The notes under the pieces are model-generated. The model searched no databases, had not been told where the DNA came from, and saw nothing but the letters and a program-made list of their open reading frames with translations. This document shows positions 61,037-64,000 of a stretch of 64,000 nucleotides of DNA, in pieces (within the stretch, counting starts at the first letter, position 1; the number at the start of each line of letters is the position of its first letter). The position numbers and the translations under genes are program-made. Source of the DNA: Streptomyces sp. DH-12. Its GTDB lineage: Bacteria; Actinomycetota; Actinomycetes; Streptomycetales; Streptomycetaceae. Location of the stretch: NCBI RefSeq assembly GCF_002899455.1, contig NZ_PPFB01000001.1, positions 3,006,501 to 3,070,500 on the forward strand. Direction: 5' to 3'.

Positions 61037-62157
61037 CGGCCGGCCACCTCCTTCGTGGTGTTGTTGTCGGCGCCCAGGACGTGTCCCGCGGCGAGTTCGG
61101 CGCCGACCCGGCGCTGCTGGCGGCGCAGGCCCCACTCGCGGACGGCCTCGTAGGAGACGACCACCGAGAGGACGATCAGGCCCTGCATGATGACCGCGAT
61201 CTCCTTGTCGTAGCCGTGGAAGTCCAGCTCGGGCGACGCCTTGTCGAGCCAGGCCCACAGCAGGGCGGCGAAGACGATCCCGACCGGGCTGTTGCGGCCG
61301 AGCAGGGCGATGCCGATGCCGAGGAAGCCGATGCCGGTGGGGAAGTTGAGGTTGTAGGTGTGGGAGTCGCCGAGCAGGATCGGCAGGCCCGCGAGGCCGG
61401 CGATGGCGCCGGAGAGCAGCATGGCGGTGAGGACCATGCGCTTGGGGTCGACGCCGCTGGCGGCCGCGGCGGAGCTGGAGGCGCCGGAGGCGCGCAGGTC
61501 GAAGCCGAAGCGGGTGCGGTTGAGGACGATCCAGTAGCCGATGCCGAGGAGGACGGCGAGGATCACCAGGCCGTAGATCTCGCCGGCCGCGCCGAGGTCG
61601 ATGCCCGGGATCCAGCCGGACTCGTACATCTCGCCGGTGGTGCTGTTGTTGCCGATCTTGACGCCGAAGACGTCCGGCTTCCACATGTAGACGATCAGCG
61701 AGGTGGCGATCGCGTTGAGCATGATCGTGGCGACGACCTCGCTGACGCCGCGGGTGACCTTGAGGACGCCGGCGATGCCCGCCCAGAAGGCGCCGGTGCA
61801 CACGGCGGTCAGCAGCAGCAGCGGGACCTGGAGGAACGCCGGGAGATTGGCGTGCGCGCCGACGATGGCGGCCATCATCGCGCCGAGCTGGTACTGGCCG
61901 TCGACGCCGATGTTGAACAGGTTCATCCGGAAGCCGATGGCCACCGCCAGGGCCGCGATGTAGTACATCGAGGCCTGGTTGAGGATCAGCACCTGGACGT
62001 CCGAGTATCCGGCCTGCTCGAACATGAGGGCGAACGGTTCGACCGGGTTCTTGCCGGAGGCGACCAGCACGATCGCGCTCAGCACGAAGGCCACGGCGAG
62101 CGCGATGACCGGGCCGGCCACCGCGAGGAGCACGCGCTCCTTGTCGAACTTCTTCAT
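61033..62157 (-). CDS. Nucleoside ABC transporter permease 1 (NupP/YufP-like)
   Basis: A 374-residue permease starting MKKFDKERVLLAVAGPVIALA, with about nine helices. Motifs: RMNLFNIGVDGQYQLGAM and RGVSEVVATIMLNAIA, typical of YufP-type nucleoside permeases; the ATPase-contact loop is FGFDLRASGAS. Its ATG overlaps the ATPase stop by one base (TGATG) and its own stop overlaps permease 2. It acts with permease 2 as a heterodimer in the cytoplasmic membrane. Confidence 0.92.
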   Translation of the reverse strand: MKKFDKERVLLAVAGPVIALAVAFVLSAIVLVASGKNPVEPFALMFEQAGYSDVQVLILNQASMYYIAALAVAIGFRMNLFNIGVDGQYQLGAMMAAIVGAHANLPAFLQVPLLLLTAVCTGAFWAGIAGVLKVTRGVSEVVATIMLNAIATSLIVYMWKPDVFGVKIGNNSTTGEMYESGWIPGIDLGAAGEIYGLVILAVLLGIGYWIVLNRTRFGFDLRASGASSSAAAASGVDPKRMVLTAMLLSGAIAGLAGLPILLGDSHTYNLNFPTGIGFLGIGIALLGRNSPVGIVFAALLWAWLDKASPELDFHGYDKEIAVIMQGLIVLSVVVSYEAVREWGLRRQQRRVGAELAAGHVLGADNNTTKEVAGR

Positions 62158-63788
62158 CAGCGGGCCTCGTCTTCCGGAGACTCGGCGGACTTGGACAGGT
62201 CGGCCTGGGTCTCGGCAGGTGTCTCTTCGTGTTCGAGGTGGCCCTCGGCGGCGCCGGTCATGGCGGTGCCGAGTTCCTCCGGGGTGATGGTGGCCGGGTC
62301 GGCGTCGGCGACCAGCTTGCCGTCGTAGATCACGCGGAGGGTGTCGGACAGGCCGATCAGCTCGTCCAGGTCGGCGGAGATCAGCAGCACGGCCAGGCCC
62401 TCGCGGCGGGCTTCGCGGATGTGGTCCCAGATCGCGGCCTGCGCGCCGACGTCCACGCCGCGGGTGGGGTGGGCGGCGATCAGGAAGCGCGGCTTGTGGC
62501 TCATCTCCCGGCCGACGATCAGCTTCTGCTGGTTGCCGCCGGACAGGGAGGCCGCGGTGACGTCGATGCCGGGGGTGCGGACGTCGTACTCGGTGACGAT
62601 CCGGCGGGTGTCCTCCTGGGCGGCCTTCGGGTCCAGCCAGATGCCCTTGGCGTTGGGCCGCTCGGTGACGTGGCCGAGGATGCGGTTCTCCCAGAGGGGG
62701 GCTTCGAGGAGCAGGCCGTGGCGGTGGCGGTCCTCGGGGATGTAGCCGATGCCCTCCTCGCGGCGCTTGCGCGTGGGCCAGGCGGTGATCTCCTCGTCGG
62801 CCAGCCGGATGACGCCGGAGTCGGCGTGGCGCAGGCCGATGAGGGCGTCGACCAGTTCGGTCTGGCCGTTGCCCTCGACGCCGGCGATGCCCAGGACCTC
62901 GCCCTCGTGGATGGTGAAGCTGATGTCGTCGAGGAGGGCCTTGCCGCCGGGGGCGGCCAGGCGCAGCTTGTCGACGGTGATGACGGGCCGGTCCGTGACC
63001 GTGGACTCGGCCGTCTCCGGCGTGGGCAGCTCGCTGCCGACCATCAGCTCGGCGAGCTGGCGCGGGGTGGTCTCGGACGGCACGGCGGTGCCGACCGTGG
63101 TGCCGCGGCGGATGACGGTGATGTCGTCGGCGACGGACAGCACCTCGCCCAGCTTGTGGGAGATGAAGATGACGGACAGGCCCTCGGCCTTGAGCTCGCG
63201 CAGGTTGTCGAAGAGCGCGTCGACCTCCTGCGGGACGAGCACGGCGGTCGGCTCGTCGAGGATCAGGGTGGTGGCGCCGCGGTAGAGGACCTTGAGGATC
63301 TCCACGCGCTGGCGGGCGGCGACGCCCAGTTCCTCGACCAGGACGTCGGGGCGCACGTCCAGGCCGTAGCGCTCGGACAGCTCCTTGATGCGGCGGCGGG
63401 CCTTGCCGCCGATGCCGTGGAGCTTCTCGCTGCCGAGGACGACGTTCTCGAGGACGGTGAGGTTGTCGGCCAGCATGAAGTGCTGGTGCACCATGCCGAT
63501 GCCGCGGGCGATGGCGTCGGCGGGCGAGGAGAAGTTCACCTGTTCGCCGTGGACCGTGATGGTCCCCTCGTCCGGCTTCTGCATGCCGTAGAGGATCTTC
63601 ATCAGGGTCGACTTGCCGGCGCCGTTCTCGCCGACGAGGGCGTGGACGGTGCCCTTGCGGACGGTCAGGTGGATGTCGTGGTTGGCGACGACTCCGGGGA
63701 AGCGCTTGGTGATGCCGGCGAGCTCCACGGCGGTCACCGTGGTGTGGGCCGCCGCTCCGGCCGGAGGGCTGCTGGACGCGTTGATGAC
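62157..63788 (-). CDS. Nucleoside ABC transporter ATPase, double domain (NupO/YufO-like)
   Basis: A 543-codon two-domain ATPase. Domain 1: GENGAGKSTLMKILYG (Walker A), EELGVAARQRVEILKVLYRG (degenerate signature), LILDEPTAVL. Domain 2: GVEGNGQTELVDAL (weaker Walker A), LSGGNQQKLIVGREM, LIAAHPTRGVD. This matches sugar/nucleoside importers of the BMP type. The start is odd: AGGAG (63799-63795) points to GTC at 63788 or ATC next to it, not to ATG/GTG; the next standard in-frame start is GTG at 63737. A GTC, if used, gives MINASSSPP-like N-terminus. It is headed by the palindrome at 63814. Confidence 0.85.
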   Translation of the reverse strand, partial: VINASSSPPAGAAAHTTVTAVELAGITKRFPGVVANHDIHLTVRKGTVHALVGENGAGKSTLMKILYGMQKPDEGTITVHGEQVNFSSPADAIARGIGMVHQHFMLADNLTVLENVVLGSEKLHGIGGKARRRIKELSERYGLDVRPDVLVEELGVAARQRVEILKVLYRGATTLILDEPTAVLVPQEVDALFDNLRELKAEGLSVIFISHKLGEVLSVADDITVIRRGTTVGTAVPSETTPRQLAELMVGSELPTPETAESTVTDRPVITVDKLRLAAPGGKALLDDISFTIHEGEVLGIAGVEGNGQTELVDALIGLRHADSGVIRLADEEITAWPTRKRREEGIGYIPEDRHRHGLLLEAPLWENRILGHVTERPNAKGIWLDPKAAQEDTRRIVTEYDVRTPGIDVTAASLSGGNQQKLIVGREMSHKPRFLIAAHPTRGVDVGAQAAIWDHIREARREGLAVLLISADLDELIGLSDTLRVIYDGKLVADADPATITPEELGTAMTGAAEGHLEHEETPAETQADLSKSAESPEDEAR

Positions 63789-63813
63789 GCACTCTCCTGG
63801 GGACGGGGGCCGT

Positions 63814-63825
63814 CTACGCGCGTAG
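63814..63825. promoter_or_regulatory. Nucleoside-regulon palindrome, ABC transporter operon
   Basis: CTACGCGCGTAG lies 26 bases upstream of the presumed ATPase start, between the terminator of the binding-protein gene and the ATPase gene. It would control the ATPase-permease-cdd-deoA unit. Confidence 0.75.
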
Positions 63826-63862
63826 CGCCCCTTCGGCAGACAAAGGGGTGGCACACCCGGCC

Positions 63863-63899
63863 GACGGGGTGCGAGGAGCCGGGCTCCTCGCACCCCGTC
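63863..63899 (-). terminator. Very strong hairpin terminator after the binding-protein gene
   Basis: Perfect 17-bp arms GACGGGGTGCGAGGAGC and GCTCCTCGCACCCCGTC with a three-base loop, 37 bases after the stop of the BMP lipoprotein gene (minus strand). It separates that gene from the ATPase operon, which thus needs its own promoter. Confidence 0.88.
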
Positions 63900-63935
63900 G
63901 AGCGGTCGCGACCCCGCGGTGGTTCAGGGTGTGAC

Positions 63936-64000
63936 TCAGCTCGACTTGACCTTGATCTCGCCGCTGATGATCTTCTCCTTGGCCGTCTCTATGGCTTTCT
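63936..64000 (-). CDS. BMP-family nucleoside-binding lipoprotein, C-terminal end (partial)
   Basis: The last 21 codons of a gene that continues beyond the window. The translated end KAIETAKEKIISGEIKVKSS is typical of the C-terminus of basic membrane (BMP/PnrA) substrate-binding lipoproteins, in which EKIISGEIKV precedes the stop. The binding protein would capture nucleosides outside the membrane for the transporter encoded downstream. The lipobox and body are not visible. Confidence 0.7.
   Translation of the reverse strand, partial: KAIETAKEKIISGEIKVKSS

Noticed and set aside
1..64000. CRISPR array, tRNA or rRNA genes, insertion sequences, phage attachment sites, known riboswitches
   Set aside because: No regularly spaced repeats, cloverleaf sequences, transposase frames or recognisable riboswitch cores were seen on reading both strands; weak or novel RNAs cannot be excluded.

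Overview
The window is high-GC actinobacterial chromosome, almost certainly Streptomyces. Codons are strongly GC-ending, GTG starts are common, and many genes start without a leader. Marker genes include mca (mycothiol amidase), afsQ1/afsQ2/sigQ, pccB with an epsilon subunit, and hutH. It reads as core chromosome: there is no transposase, phage gene, CRISPR array, tRNA or rRNA that I can see. The left edge cuts a TPR protein gene and the right edge cuts the gene of a BMP-type nucleoside-binding lipoprotein.

Layout. 1-13 kb: TPR protein end, a small membrane protein with mca, greA, a DrrAB-type exporter with a palindromic operator, ilvA, a MarR regulator, a sigma-like/small membrane protein pair, cystathionine gamma-synthase, and a Ser/Thr kinase carrying an IF2 N-terminal domain together with an unknown partner. 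13-26 kb: zinc alcohol dehydrogenase, a large secreted subtilisin, an L,D-transpeptidase lipoprotein, a small LAXTG (sortase-type) surface protein, hutH, a GAF-GGDEF protein, an enoyl-CoA hydratase and a class III nucleotide cyclase. 26-33 kb: a dispersed repeat, birA, pccB-pccE, a 42-residue membrane protein, maf, and the biotin-carrying carboxylase subunit. 33-44 kb: a DeoR-family regulator, an LpdA-like flavoprotein, then pnp, a second repeat copy, a phosphopentose/hexose mutase, deoC, an aldehyde dehydrogenase pair and a uridine-kinase-like protein. 44-50 kb: sigQ divergent from afsQ1-afsQ2-lipoprotein, then small membrane and secreted proteins. 50-58 kb: add, a hydrolase-like protein, a LysR/MFS divergent pair, an ECF sigma factor with a SnoaL-like tail, a STAS protein, an AEC transporter and a Uma2 protein. 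58-64 kb: a nucleoside ABC transporter operon with cdd and deoA.

The main discovery is a nucleoside-salvage regulon. The same perfect 12-bp palindrome, CTACGCGCGTAG, lies in front of four separate transcription units: pnp (36198), deoC (40202), add (51652) and the ABC transporter-cdd-deoA operon (63814). At three of them it overlaps the promoter just upstream of a TAnnnT -10 box, which in turn sits 6-7 bases from an apparently leaderless start codon. Together these units encode uptake, deamination, phosphorolysis, probable phosphopentomutase, deoxyribose-phosphate aldolase and, behind deoC, aldehyde dehydrogenases that could oxidise the released acetaldehyde. This is a complete route from exogenous (deoxy)nucleosides to central metabolism. 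The regulator is not identified; a DeoR-family gene sits 2.1 kb from the pnp site but has a different palindrome in front of it.

Other notable items are a 201-base, about 97% identical direct repeat in two intergenic regions 11 kb apart; a split ALDH16-like gene pair; a G-tract-rich 3' region behind sigQ; an IF2_N-kinase fusion; a hydrolase lacking its nucleophile; and a transporter gene whose best ribosome site points at a GTC codon. All functional calls come from reading the sequence and from memory of protein families; no database search was run.
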